From contig NC_079134.1 of assembly GCF_945859705.1 (NCBI RefSeq), positions 163,901,718 through 163,965,717 of the forward strand: 64,000 bases of DNA, in the 5' to 3' direction. Under the pieces are notes generated by a model. The model had not been told where the DNA came from, ran no database searches, and saw only the letters and a list, made by a program, of their open reading frames with translations. Shown here one piece after another: positions 9,727 to 21,969 of this stretch (positions are counted from its first letter, which is position 1; each line of letters opens with the position of its first letter). The position numbers and the translations under genes were made by a program. The stretch is from Episyrphus balteatus (lineage: Eukaryota > Arthropoda > Insecta > Diptera > Syrphidae).

Positions 9727-12700
9727 ATGTCTTTCTCATTTGGAACCAATGCACCCGGACTTGGAGCAACAAGCACGCCGGCAAAACGTAATAATACAAT
9801 TTTTCATTAAACAATTTACATTTATAAGAATATTTACTATTAGTTAGGCACTTTTACGTAAATAGTTTAGATTTGATACATTTCTTGGTGGCGGTGTTAG
9901 AAGATTTCGAATGTCTCCAATATTTTTAACTTCCAGACTTGAGAGGGTTATCCTTGAAGAAAAAAAAGAAAACGGTTAACCCTTCTTAAACAGAAGTCTA
10001 ACTTTAGAGATTTTAAGCTATCGATTATGTCTTTCAGAAAGGAACTAGACGTTCACGGGTTTTTATAGGAAGAATAGTTAAATAAATAATTATAAAAGAA
10101 GACAAAACCGCGGAGTGCTATTAAATGAGAGGGTGAAAATTGAAGATAGGGGTGCAAAAGCCCCCTTTTTGGTTTTTTGAATATATTTCGTAAACAAAGC
10201 AAAATTTTGAAAAAAATACCCTAAGCTTATGGCACATGTGTTATAAGCTAAGGTTTATTTTTAAATGACGCTGGTAGCTTGTTTTTTGTTAAAATGCACA
10301 TGACAGACAAAAGACCCACTGAAATTATGAAAATGTTGGTGACAACATAAAGTTATTGGTATCTGTATCTTACCAGTTAAAACAAACATAAAATAATAAC
10401 TAATAAAATCGTTTTTTTGTGTTTTTTTTTACTCCCCCGCCTAAATGGGGGGAGATAGACACCCCTCCCATTGAAAAAAATGATGATTTGCTAAGCTATC
10501 GTAATTTCTCTTCAAATGTTTCTTTTTTACTTGTGTAAAACTGAAAATGCGAAAAAAAAGATTCGAAGGTTCAAATGGCCATACTTCGGTTAGTTTTCAA
10601 TGAAAAAATTTAATAATACCAGCATTTTGAATGAAATTGAATCTTCTTTTTTTTATTAGAGCAATGTTAATTCCTATATCAGCCCAAATAAGAGACACAA
10701 CCAAAAAAGTAAAAAAAAACTCAAAAAATTGTTTTGAATATTTTTTTGTTTGTTTTAACTGTTTTGGTAAGGAAGTTTTTTTTATCGATTTTTAAAAAAC
10801 ATTATTGTTATAATAAATTTATTTCTCTATAAAAAGTGTTAAGTGTAATATCTCAAAATTTTGCTTTGTTTCCGAGATATTTTGAAAAAAACCAAAAAGG
10901 GGGCATTTGCACCCCTATCTTCAATTTCCACTCTCATTTAATAGCACTCCGCGATTTTGTCTTCTTTTATAATCCATAGCAGGAATCGTTCCTGCTATAA
11001 AAACCCGTGAACGTCTTAGTTTCTTATTGCCTCGTTTTTTTCGACATAATCAATAGCCTATTAGACTTACTTTTTTAAATAAAGAATCACTCCAATATAA
11101 GAAAAACAACAAGCCAAAAATATCACGATTAACAATAGAATTTCCATTGTTTTGTGCTGGAAACCTTTTCAACTCAAAGTATGCACTGAGACTGATAACA
11201 TAAGAGCATGTTAGCACACACAATAATAATCATAAATAGTATTTGAGAAACTATTATTATCAGCAAAACAAAGAAAATAACCTCAATGAACTGTTTTTTT
11301 TTTTTTTTTGTGTTTCCATTTCAGCTACTACGGGCTTGGGAAGCTTTTCGTTTGGCGGGGCGACAGCAAATCCAGCCCCGGCATTTGGTCAAACTGCTCC
11401 GACACAAGCAGCACCTGCATTTGGTGCTACTTCTACTTTTGGAAACACTGGTAGTATTTTGTTGAAAGCCATTCAAATGCATTTTGAAGCTTATCTCTTT
11501 GTTTTCATTTAAGGATTTGGTGCCACAACGTCTGCACCAACTTTAGGTGGATTCGGAGCATTTGGTAGTAATACAACTACAACAGCTGCTCCAACTTTAG
11601 GTGGCTTTGGAGCTTTTGGAACGAATACAGCAACTTCGTCGGCACCCAGCATGTTTGGAAATACTTCAACGGGATTCGGAGGTTTTGGAGCAACTTCAAC
11701 AACATCAACAGCACCTACTTTTGGAGGATTTGGAACAACAGCTCAAACTTCAACAGGATTTGGTGGTTTTGGTGCTTCAACTACTACTACTTCAGCACCT
11801 GGTTTTGGTGGTTTTGGAACTACGGCACCTCAACAAACATCATTTGGAGGATTCGGATCATTTGGATCAAGTAAATAAAATTATTAATTTTGTCTAGGAA
11901 AGGGTTTTAAATTCTTTTTTTATAGGTTTTGCAAAACCAGCTACAAGTGCTGCACCAGCTTTTGGTGGATTTGGTAATACTTTTCAATTGGGACAAACAC
12001 AACAACAACAACAACAGCAGCAGCAACAACAACAACAAATGCAACAACAACAAATCAGTCCGGATGAGGCATTTGCTCAGTCAATCTTTAATGTTTCAAT
12101 TTATGGCGATGAGAGGGATACAATTATAGCGAAGTGGAACTATTTGCAGGTATGTGAGAAATTTTGTACCGTTTTTGAGGTTTGAAATACACGCAAGAAA
12201 AAGAGCTTATTACTAACTTTTGTGACGTTGTCTGATATGAAAATATTGCTACTAAAACGTTCAAGAAAAGGCACAAATACACATAACTTGATTAGGGAAA
12301 CAATTATAACATACCCCTCGGCAGCACTGAAGAACTTTCTATAATATAAATTGCATCTTACAATCGGCTGTTTGAGAAACTAGATGCTTACTGTTGCTTC
12401 AGGAAAAAGGGTTCCTTTTTGAGTGACATTTTCAAAGGCAAATAAACAAACATTTTTTCATATTTCAAGATATAGCAATAACAAAGAAACTGATATAGCA
12501 AATTAACTGCCAAGAATAGGATCAGTATCAAATAGACATTATCCAATTAGATATTGGACTAAACACCTCGATCGGCGTGTTGAAAGTAAAGTAGCCTAAA
12601 TAAAGAACAAAAATTTTGTGCATGTTGTCATTTCTGTGTAGGTTGTGGTAATTAAAAATGGTAGCTTTTAGAACACCTATCTTAGTAAGATCGCTTACTT

Positions 12701-15700
12701 TCTCCTTTATTCTGGCAAACGGTATATCCTATGTCGTCTCCAGAAAATCAAGTTTAATTTTTATCAACGCTCAATGAAAGAACTGTAACACCTTAAATAA
12801 AACACAGGGCCATTTGCTGAATCGAAACTTAAATAATTTATGTTGAACATAAGGATTTATGTAGAACTTAAATGCTTAAATTTCGATTCAGCAATCGGGT
12901 CTAAATTATTGGTGTACGACGAAATTTTATAAACGTATAGAAAAGCAAGATGTGGCATATAAGCGCTGGAAACTATAAAATAATTTCTGTTTTTCCAGCC
13001 TTAAAAAATGTTGCAAGAAAGAAAATCAAACAAGCGTCAATAAAACGTCTATTTAAAACATCTTCATAAAAATTAAACGCCAAAGACATTGTGAAAGCAT
13101 ATTAAGGAACTTGGTGTTGAAAGCCAAACAGAATCGGCTGTAATAACATATACGCCTAACGGTGTCGAAAAAAATCCTTGTCAGCAGATTGGTGATCCAG
13201 ATTGTGCAGATGTTTTTCTTACAAATGTCTAGTTTAGTTTATTTTTCATTTCAATAAGAATTTAATCTGTCATCTCAACAAGAATTTTGATTAATATTTA
13301 GATCAATTTTATTCAAAGTTCTTGAAAGCTGCTTAATTATAAAATTTCAAATAAACTTCAGCAATCCAGTTTTAAACAAAATATCAGATGAGTTCCGCCA
13401 CCTTTAAATTTTCTGACACTAAAAAACTGCAATGGATTTCTCTAAATCCTTTGATACGGTCAACCACAAAATTCTTATACCAAAATTAAAGGAAAAAAAT
13501 CCGTTTAAATCATCTTTCGGGGACCAATACTTTTTGCTTTTCGTAATTTTTATCAATGATCTCCCGTGTCAGGTTTAAAACTCTTGAATAAATTTGTAGG
13601 CCGATTATGCACAGCTAAGACTAATTAGTAAGCTTTGTATGTTTGAGGATGGTGCTTTAATTTAAATACAGATTTAAGAAACATTGCAAATTGGTCAAAA
13701 GCAAACAACCTGTATCTCAATCGAGGCATATCAAAATGTCAGTCATTTACAAAAACATCCTTGATTACAGCTATTTCCCTAACTGGCGGTCAGTAGTTGA
13801 AATATGTCGTAAAAACCGAAAATCCTAAGTGTGCTTTTCAATAGTATCCTAGATCATATCCAAAAGGTTTTCGCAAAAGTATATGGATCTTTACAAAGTC
13901 TCTCTTATTTTTTGATGATGTTGTCGTACAGGAGAACAGTTTACTATATGATATGAGAAAAATTTAGGGCACTTTGCAGTTGGATGCGGCCTTATTCGGA
14001 TACTTGGCAAAAAATTATGAGCTAAAATTAAAAATTGAATTAAACTTAATCAAATTAAGCGTAATACGTAGCTGGAGCGAAACGAAATTTTCCATAAAAA
14101 ATTAGCATAACGATATCTTGAACGAAAAATCTCAATTTTTTGATATCGAAAAAAAAATAAATGAAAATAACAGTCATAACTTTCAGTTTGTTTTGGATTA
14201 GGTTGATTCTTTAACGTGGAAAACTTATTGTAAGGTATTTTCTTTTGGCTAAAAAAGGCAATTGAGTTACATAAACACTCTTCTCTAGTAACTAAATTGT
14301 TCCTGTACTAGGTGCACCGCAATTGTTTTTACTCAATTGTCTCCTGATTTTAGTAGCTGTACTATTATGTCCATTATGTTTGAATATTTTGTTTCGTTTT
14401 TATATTAGATTAAGATATTTTAACTAATAAACCTGCAGAAAAAGTGTGCTTCAAAAAATTGAAATATATGCTAAAAAAAAGAAATGCAAAATATAAATTT
14501 CAGGCTATGTGGGGCGTTGGTAAATCATTTTACTCACAAACTGCCGCTCCAGTGGAAATAACTCCCCAAAACTATCTCTGTCGATTCAAATCAATGGGCT
14601 ATAGTCGCTTGCCTGGAAAAGACAACAAAATGGGTTTGGTTGCTTTGAACTTCAACAAACCATTATCCGACATCAAGTAAGTACATTAAAGACATTTTTT
14701 TTTTCTATTTTCACTCCTAAAATCTTCATATCTCTCTTGTAGTGCTCAAAAACAACAAATAATAGCAAACCTTAATCAGATATTCGGTAATAAACCAAAT
14801 TTACTAATTAACATCGAATCTATGAAAGAACAAGATGATAAAAAATCCCAAATTGTAATTTACATTGAGGAGAAATCTCAAATGGCTCCAAATGAAACGA
14901 AAAGAGTACTCGCCACAGATGCATCGAATTATCTCAATCAACCTAATGTCAAACCACAATTGGCAAATTTAGGAATTGAAGATGTTTTAGCTTTAGTTCT
15001 TCCCGATGAAGATCAATTGAAAGAATATTTAGAAAATCCACCAAAAGGAATTGATCCTAGAATGTGGCGACAAGCTAAACTAGATAATCCTGATCCGAAA
15101 AAATTCATTCCAGTACCAATGATTGGATTCCATGATCTTAAATGGCGCATCAAATGTCAAGAAAATGAAACAGAAACTCATGCATTGTATTTGAATAAGG
15201 TGGAAAGAGATTTGGCTGAGTTGAAACAACGTCATGCTAGTACAACTGCGAAAATAATGGAACACAAAAGGAAACTGGCAGAACTTAGTCATAAGATTTT
15301 AAAGGTAAATTAAGTGAATAATGGGGAAGATTTTGTTATATTGGTTTGTTTTGTTCTCTTAGATTGTTGTCAAACAGGAATGCACGAGAAAAGTTGGACT
15401 GGCTTTATCTCCCGAAGAGGAGGCGTTACGAAGCAAGCTGGAAAATATGCAGGCATTGGTTTCAGCACCAACACAATTTAAGGTATTACAATTAAATTCT
15501 ATTTCTAAGTCGTATTTTGATTTGTATCGTTCTGTTACAGGGTCGCCTAAGTGAACTTCTGTCACAGATGAGAATGCAAAGGAATCAATATGCCCTAACC
15601 GGAGGCAGCGAATACACGATAGACAAAGACTGTGAAGCTGAAATGAAATCGTTTTTGGGAATGCAACAGAAAGCAATGGAAGTTTTAACGGAAACTGTAA

Positions 15701-15762
15701 ATAAGGACCTTAAAGCTTTACAGATAATAATCGATGGAATGCCCGAACTAGTGAGGGGTTGA
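9727..15762 (+). CDS. Nup54: Nucleoporin Nup54, eight exons
   Basis: Exons 9727-9787, 11325-11450, 11514-11870, 11926-12149, 14504-14676, 14743-15304, 15363-15482 and 15541-15762 join in phase at GT-AG sites to give 614 residues, near the ~610 I recall for the fly protein. Residues 1 to about 205 are a Gly/Thr/Ser-rich FG domain with many GFG and FGGFG repeats, the permeability barrier part. A poly-Gln run (13 Q, Met, 4 Q) follows at about 207-224, then a conserved alpha/beta region beginning ISPDEAFAQSIFNVSIYGDERD. Exons 5-8 hold the Nup54 domain and coiled-coil C-terminus, which assembles with Nup62 and Nup58 in the central transport channel. Introns 1 (1.5 kb) and 4 (2.35 kb) are swollen by transposon relics. 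The stop at 15760 faces the next gene, 304 bp away. Confidence 0.93.
9990..11070. mobile_element. Foldback element in Nup54 intron 1
   Basis: Arms of roughly 200 bp pair across the intron: left arm 9995-10230 contains TAGACGTTCACGGGTTTTTA, GAAGACAAAACCGCGGAGTG and GATAGGGGTGCAAAAGCCCCC; the right arm 10845-11068 contains their complements (GGGGGCATTTGCACCCCTATC, CACTCCGCGATTTTGTCTTC, AAAACCCGTGAACGTCTTAG). The central 600 bp is AT-rich and non-coding. Ends are approximate. Confidence 0.75.
12805..12895. repeat. Small inverted repeat in Nup54 intron 4
   Basis: TTGCTGAATCGAAACTTAAA pairs with TTAAATTTCGATTCAGCAA, with about 45 bp between. MITE-like, non-coding. Confidence 0.6.
13100..13800 (+). 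pseudogene. Degenerate non-LTR retrotransposon (LINE) reverse transcriptase relic
   Basis: Within Nup54 intron 4, frame-shifted fragments match the order of Jockey-like RT motifs: MDFSKSFDTVNHKILIPKL at 13432-13488 (first catalytic Asp region), then a segment reading LLFVIFINDLP near 13530-13570, an ADYA block near 13600 where FADD would be expected, and WSKANNLYLNRGISKCQSF near 13690-13750. Several shifts and stops separate them. The upstream 13100-13400 may be earlier parts of the same element but is too eroded to say. Old and inactive. Confidence 0.7.
14057..14130 (+). repeat. Degenerate copy of CTAGTACGCAGC dispersed repeat
   Basis: GTAATACGTAGCTGGAGCGA followed by AACGAAATTTTCCATA matches the copy at 8468 with a few changes, including the following ATCTTGAACGAAA block. 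Lies in Nup54 intron 4. Confidence 0.55.
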
Positions 15763-16066
15763 AAATGTTAAATTTTAAATTCATTGCAAATCTAATAAAA
15801 AAATCGTTAAAAGGAATAATAGATAATAAAAAAAGAAAACAAAGTTTTTGTAAATTCATTTGTTTAAAGCGTTTCACTAATTTCCATTTAAAAACCATTT
15901 TCTTCAAAGTTCGAAGGGCAAATATTCATGGTTCCACTTATCGAAGAGTATATACAAAAAACATTTATCGTTTCTGTTAACCTATAATCTTTTTTAATTA
16001 ATTTAATAAATGTCATAAATTATAAAACTTATTAGTAATTCCTATTTTTAACTTGAATACCCCTGT

Positions 16067-16849
16067 TTACTCCCTTCCATAAAAGATAGAAAACCTAGTT
16101 GTTGGCATTCCCAATCTCATTCTCGCCTCTCGCCTTGAACTTTGTGTTGCAAATAAATCTTCAGCTTTGCGATTTCTTCGCGAATAAAGTGGGGCAATAA
16201 ATCCATGATCGGTATTATGTTCTTGTGGTACTTCTTCAGGGACAGGTGCTTGAGCATCAACTCCAAAGAATGAATCATCAAAAATAATGTTGTGCTCATT
16301 ACTATAACTGTGAGGAGTTCTTTCCGCTGGAACTTCATCACGTTCTGCTTCAGCAACGACTTTAACATTGATGTGTTTGGCTGCGTTTTTAAACTTTTTT
16401 GGCAGTTTCTTCTGCTTGATAACGTAAAAATTTGACTCTTGGTTTTCCTCTGTTGGTGGCAACATGTATTGCAGTTGTCGGCTCTTGGCGTCAAGTTTTT
16501 GATTCTTTTCATTTTGGTACATGGGCAGGTAATAGCTTGCTTCGGGATCTCTAGTATTGATATTGTAGTTGGGTATTGCTGGTTCATTGTGTTCAGGTTC
16601 AACTACTTGAGCTGGAGTGCGGAGCATTTGTGTTGCTCTCTGTAACATGGCTTCGAAACGGTCTAATGAGATCGGCTGTGGATATGCCACATCCAAAGAA
16701 GCTGAGTCCGAACGATGCGGTATTCTTGCAGCAGTGCATGCTGATAAAATTGCTAAAATCTAACAAAAACAAAATAATCCACAGTTGAATGATTTTTGAA
16801 TCTCCAAATTATTGTCCATCGATAAACTTACCGTTATCACTTGTTCCAT
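16067..16849 (-). CDS. Unrecognised secreted protein, two exons
   Basis: Exon 1 (16832-16849) encodes only MEQVIT; exon 2 (16067-16759) continues in phase to give 236 residues. A signal peptide is clear (MEQVITILAILSACTAA, probable cleavage near residue 17-18), with no further membrane segment. The mature chain is hydrophilic and low in Cys, with QP/PE-rich patches, several Tyr residues, a basic KQKKLPKKFK segment near the middle and dibasic sites (RRNRK, RREARMRLG) near the C-terminus. No cuticle (R&R), chitin-binding or protease motif was found. It could be an extracellular matrix, cuticle-associated or processed precursor protein; function not assigned. A minus-strand TATAAAAA box lies at 16941-16948. 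It ends 304 bp from the convergent Nup54 stop. Confidence 0.8.
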
Positions 16850-16940
16850 TTTATTTGATTTATTTGTGATCTTAAGAAACAATGTCCTTAATGTTCAATG
16901 TCGCTTTGTTAAGTGTGGTGTAAGAAATGGCTATCTAACG

Positions 16941-16948
16941 TTTTTATA
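16941..16948 (-). promoter_or_regulatory. TATA box of the secreted-protein gene
   Basis: Minus-strand TATAAAAA about 92 bp upstream of the ATG at 16849, leaving about 60 bp of 5'UTR if initiation is 30 bp downstream. Consistent with a tissue-specific promoter. Confidence 0.5.
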
Positions 16949-18824
16949 CGATTTGCCACATGAACCGAAAACAAAATTATAACAATCTGGTAAAACTATT
17001 ACTTCCGTAGACAATTTCAAGTGTGCAACTTCAACTCCAACTTCAACATAATAAAAAACGGAAGGAAACTCAGTTGCTGCTGTGTAAGAAATTCACAAGA
17101 AAATATAAAACTTGATGCTGGCTGCATCAGGTTACTTGTTCCCGTCGTTGTTCAAATGATGGTGGTGGTAATACACGTGACGTGACATAGTCACATCAAT
17201 GATTTGCAGTTTTATGCTCACTTGTCTTTGCGGTTTTATGATGGAATAAGTAAAGGCAGGTTGTTTTGGTAATGGATTGCAGAATAGACAACAACAATTG
17301 TATTGTAATTCCCACTATTTTGTGGACATATCTTTATCTACTACTCTATGCGGCCATCCGCAACCCACTTAAAAAAGAGAGAACTTTGATGTACCTAGTC
17401 ATAGTCATATAAAGGCGGTGTGGTGCAAGTGTAAACAAGTGTTGAGACCTCCTTCCGGAAAACTAGTTTCAACAAATTGAAAGTGAAATGAGTGTGTTGT
17501 GTGGAAATGTACAAACGAAAGAGGGACGTAAGTTCCGCTAGCAAAAAAAGACGAATGTTATAAAAAAAATAATGATTAAGACGAGTTATCTTAATAAATT
17601 GACAATGCTATTGCTGGTGGTTGTTGGTTAAAATAATATACCGGCTGCTTACAACTTTAATTTACAAAGTTCAACGTTAAGGCTACGGACATGATGGGAA
17701 CCTGTTTTTTCGGTGTGGTGTGTGGTATCTATGATATGGATAGTGTGGATATTTTTTTTTTGCTGGAGTGAGTTGTTAAGAAATTATAGTGAGGAAAGGC
17801 TGATTGTAATATTATATGTGATTAATCTTTCCTAGTTAACCGAAAAAGGGTATAACGGTTAAAAAATAATTAACGGTTTTGTAATTAAGAAAAATTTTAT
17901 TGGCTTTTTCTGTGACAGTAATGTGTGATTTTGTTCAGAATTGACTTGATTGGATTTAGATCGAAATTGGTTCCTCATAGTTATTGTTAAAATAATATAG
18001 TTTTGGTGTGATGGGAGCACACTTGTTTTTACTTTGTAATTAATAAAAAAAGGCAACCTTTATATCGTCGAATAGTGCAAAAAAAGAGAATTTTGGTACC
18101 TCAAAATAATCGTACAACAGTTTTTATTAATTCGAAAATAAGTTATTTGAAGGTTTTTGTTTGTAGCAATTAAAAATGTTGTTTCTTGCAAAATATGTAG
18201 GTACTTACCTATTTGAAATAAAACGAACTTAAAAAATTTTAAATGTGCATAAAATTACTTTTTAAATAAAACGTTCGTTCCTTAAGAGAATACAAAGTAA
18301 AATAAGAAAAAATAATATGTACGAATAAATGACGCTATTGCTTATGCTAGAAGCTTCTTAGAATATTAAAGCTTGTCGTGAATAAAAAAAAAAAGAATTA
18401 TTACTAAATTTACTCTTTCCTCCTAAAAAAAAACATTTTTTTATTGCATTTGCAACCCATTAGTAATAGTTTAAATTTTGGTTTTTTGGATTGAAAGAAA
18501 AAAAAAATTTCATTAAAAAAATGGTATTGGAAATTAAAAAATTTTGAATCAAAAAAATTTCAATGAAAAATGTCTGCATTAAATATTATTTCCATGATAT
18601 AGTAGAGTTTCTTACAAAATTGACTATTTGACCTTCCATTAGCTATTTGAACCATAATATCAAATCTTATTTTTTGTTCAAGACAAAAAACCCTGGTATT
18701 ACACATACAAACTTTAATTTATTTATGGATTGCAAATGTATTAAAAAAAATTAAATGCACTAAGCATACATTTTGCATTGACAATTCAACAATAAAATAA
18801 TTTTTTTTATTCGCAAAAACATTT

Positions 18825-18876
18825 TTTTTATGCTTGAATTACAATAATAATATTGTTGTAATTCAAGCATAAAAAA
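18825..18876. repeat. Perfect hairpin
   Basis: TTTTTATGCTTGAATTACAA and its exact complement TTGTAATTCAAGCATAAAAA flank a short A/T centre. Could be a tiny MITE or a cruciform-forming site; not coding. Confidence 0.75.
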
Positions 18877-20331
18877 CATTTATTCGTTATACGTTAGTGC
18901 AACAAAATTGAAATTTGCGATCATTTTTTTTAAATTTTCAAATGCATTTTTTTGCGTTGATATTTTTACAACTAACTACTCATTTTTTTATTGTTCGGAA
19001 AATAAAAACAAAACTAATACTTACTAGGTACAGTGTAAGTTATTTTTGTTTTATGTTCAAATGAAAAAAGAGTAAAACGTAAAAACATAAAACATAATTT
19101 ATAAAGTTCGATTTTTAAATTCTGAACAAATCTAAAGAAGTATGACATTCCATTTCTCTATGAAATAAAAAAAAAAAAACATTTTTAAAAGAATAAAAAT
19201 TATGATTTATTTTTTGTATATTTTATTAGTAATTAAAATTAAACAACACAAAAATTAACTTGTATCGCAGTACAACCTTTTTATTCGATAATGATCATAA
19301 TGGCAGGAGTATAGTTAGTAAGTAACTCTTAAAAAATTAATAATTTCCATCTAGGGAATCATCAAAATCTGAAAAATTGAAAAATCTCAGATTTCTGCTG
19401 CTATATTTAGGTACCATTTTGGACTCAAAAAAATCGAATTGAGATTCAAATTTCTGAATCTAGATTTTTATCAACATTCACGGTGCCGTGAATTAACGCC
19501 GAGCAAAACAACGCCGAATTCCAAAATTAAAGAACAATGGCCACAAAATCAATTTGGGACTTATTTCCATCCTATCCAGGGAAAAGTATCCTAAAAAAAA
19601 AGATTTTGATTTAAAAAATATGAAATTAAAAAAATTAGTTTTGAAAAAAAGTTCAAAATTTTATTTTGAAAAAATCAATGCATAAAAGACTTGTTTTAAA
19701 AAAACGGCTTTAACGATGTATGTATATGTAGATAATTTTTTTTATTTATTTATTTATTTATTCATTTATTCTACGATACAAAATCAACAGATTTGAAAAT
19801 ATAAATTCTAAGTTCTTGAATTACATTTGTGGGTTAAAAATAAGCCAACAACAAATTCTTAAAAACATTTCTGTTTAAACTTATATCTAGATTATAGTAA
19901 GCTTCATTAAAAAATCTACAACAAAGGCTTAACGGCTCACGAAATCCATAACATGTTCTATGTGCAACCTCAAATAGTAATGGCCTTTGTCTTAAAGCTC
20001 TCGAAGGTGCATATAATAGAAATTAAAGCAAGTACATTTCTGCAGTCTACAAAACTACATAGAATGTCACGAACAAAGTTTAAACCCATTTAAAAAAATC
20101 TTGATGTAGTTTAAAAAACTATTTTTATATTTTTATGTTTTTTATACAATAAAACAAATTTTTTTTTTAATGAAATTTTACTTAAAAAGCTTCAATATTT
20201 TAAACACCTTTTAGCATAAAAATAAAGTACGTGTGACCCAGTCAATTTTATTCTTTTTTGCAATTATGTATTCAAAAATACATTATACCAAATTTTTTCG
20301 AAATTTCCGAATGACCTTTTTTTGAATCTTA

Positions 20332-20676
20332 TGGCGTTTTCAATTGGCAATCTGGAAGCAAAAAAAAAGCAATCTGAATGCGTTCAATTGGGCAATACTG
20401 ACAGTTCTGATTCTGAAAAAAAAGAAAATTTCTCTTCTGGTTTTAAAAACAGAATCAGAATCACTCACACATTCATAGATTTAAATGTCTGATGCCACAA
20501 TTGACCAAAAAACAAAAACAAATAAAATTTGGCGCGAATACACATATATATGACACATTTCCAACTCAACCAATACATTTACACTAAACTTCAGATTCTT
20601 CGGAATAAAAAAAAAAAACTGTTCAATTGGGATTCCGAATCGAAGAACAATTCCGGATTGCCAATTAAAAACGCCA
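20332..20676. mobile_element. MITE, TGGCGTTTTC family, copy 1 (345 bp, TSD TTA)
   Basis: Starts TGGCGTTTTCAATTGGCAAT and ends with the inverted complement ATTGCCAATTAAAAACGCCA. TTA at 20329-20331 is repeated at 20677-20679. A second member is at 52389-52527 with target TAA. A 3-bp TWA target and short inverted ends fit PIF/Harbinger-derived MITEs. No transposase. Confidence 0.8.
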
Positions 20677-20885
20677 TTATTCAAAATATTTGAAAAACCA
20701 CATGGTACAAACTTTTTCAATTACCACTGTAATTCCATGATCTAGTTTTATAGTGGTTAAGAACTGTCATTCAATTTCGTTATCACTTTTTTCGTTCTTG
20801 TTGTTATGTTCCTAATTTTTGTTATCAATACACACTACCCAATTAATTCATTAATTTTTTAACACAAACGAATTATTTATTAAAA

Positions 20886-21969
20886 ATGAAAGTGAACGAA
20901 ATTCTTCCTTTTGGTAAGCTATACAAAATCTAATATATGTATTTTAATTTAGAATTTAACATTTGGTTAAATTAACAGACAGTAATCTTCTTGATGTTTC
21001 CATAAATCTTCGCCAATTGGAAACTATTGCCAAAGAAATTTCTAGTCGTGGTCAAGTGAGTAGATTAAACGAAGTTATTTGGGCAATTAAAGCTCTTACC
21101 CTAACTGACCTTACGACCCTTTCTGGTGACGACACTAAATCAAATGTGTCACGCCTTTGTGTTAGATCAGCATATCCATTACCACTTCATATATTGGACA
21201 AACTAGAACCAGCTCTAACAAATAATCTCCATACTGGAGCTGTTTGTGTTTATCCATCTCGAGTAGCTGATGCATATGAAACCTTTACTCAACTTAAGAA
21301 AGAGTCGAAAATTCCAATTGCCGCTGTTGCCACTGGTTTTCCAACTGGTCAATATTCTCTTGAAAGTCGTCTGAAAGAGATTGACTTCGCCATAAAATCT
21401 GGTGCTGCAGAAATCGATATTGTCATTAATCGACAACTTGCTCTTTGTCAAGAATGGCAAGGTGTCTACGAAGAGATTTGTGCAATGCGAACAGCATGTG
21501 GGGATAAAGCTCGATTGAAGACTATTCTGGCTATTGGTGAACTCGGAACTATGGAGAATGTAATCTTAATTTTAACATTTCTACTATACAAAATCTCTTA
21601 TTGATTTCATTCAAGGTTTACAAAGCCTCTATGGTAGCAATGATGGCTGGAGCTGATTTTATCAAAACTTCAACTGGAAAGGAAGCAGTTAATGCTACTA
21701 TACCAGTTGGATTGGTGATGATAAATGCCATTCAAGAGTTTCAAAGAAAAACAGGACAAATTGTTGGTTTGAAGCCTGCCGGAGGAGTTCGTACAGTTCG
21801 TGAAGCAATTACATGGATGACCTTGGTTAAGGAAACACTCGGAATGAAATGGTTGCAACCAGAGTTGTTCCGTTTTGGAGCATCAGGTCTGCTTGATGAT
21901 ATAGAGAAGGTTGTCCGAAAGGGATTAACTGGAATTGAATTGTCTAATGTACCAGTTGCAGCATACTGA
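20886..21969 (+). CDS. DERA: Deoxyribose-phosphate aldolase (DERA), three exons
   Basis: Exons 20886-20913, 20979-21559 and 21616-21969 give 320 residues, the usual metazoan DERA size. It cleaves 2-deoxyribose-5-phosphate to glyceraldehyde-3-phosphate and acetaldehyde in cytosolic deoxynucleoside catabolism. The TIM-barrel motifs are intact: VCVYPSRVADA, AAVATGFPTGQ, EIDIVINR, the Schiff-base lysine in FIKTSTGKEAVNAT, and the second lysine in GLKPAGGVRT. Exon 1 encodes MKVNEILPF only; it was chosen because it joins in phase (G|AC) and has a GTAAGC donor. D. melanogaster CG8525 is the likely orthologue. It converges on AFG1L, whose stop is 2 kb away. Confidence 0.94.

Larger units (their letters stand above)
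16950..20885. other. AT-rich intergenic spacer
   Basis: No gene found. 16950-17800 is less A/T-biased and may hold regulatory sequence of the secreted-protein gene. 17800-20300 is dominated by poly(A/T) and simple repeats, including a TTTA run at 19739-19770 and a strong hairpin at 18825-18876. Near 20227 a fragment GTACGTGTGACCCAGTCAATTTTA resembles the end of the 0.9 kb repeat family of 29253-30092. A TWA-target MITE occupies 20332-20676. The last 200 bp are the likely DERA promoter. Confidence 0.5.

Noticed and set aside
16117..16645. Overlapping ORFs on both strands at the secreted-protein gene
   Set aside because: Alternative frames of exon 2 with no signal peptide and no splice support.
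20981..21000. Single-exon DERA starting at the first in-frame codon near 20963
   Set aside because: The open frame upstream of 20979 is intron; an ATG exon at 20886-20913 with a good donor joins in phase and restores the usual N-terminus.
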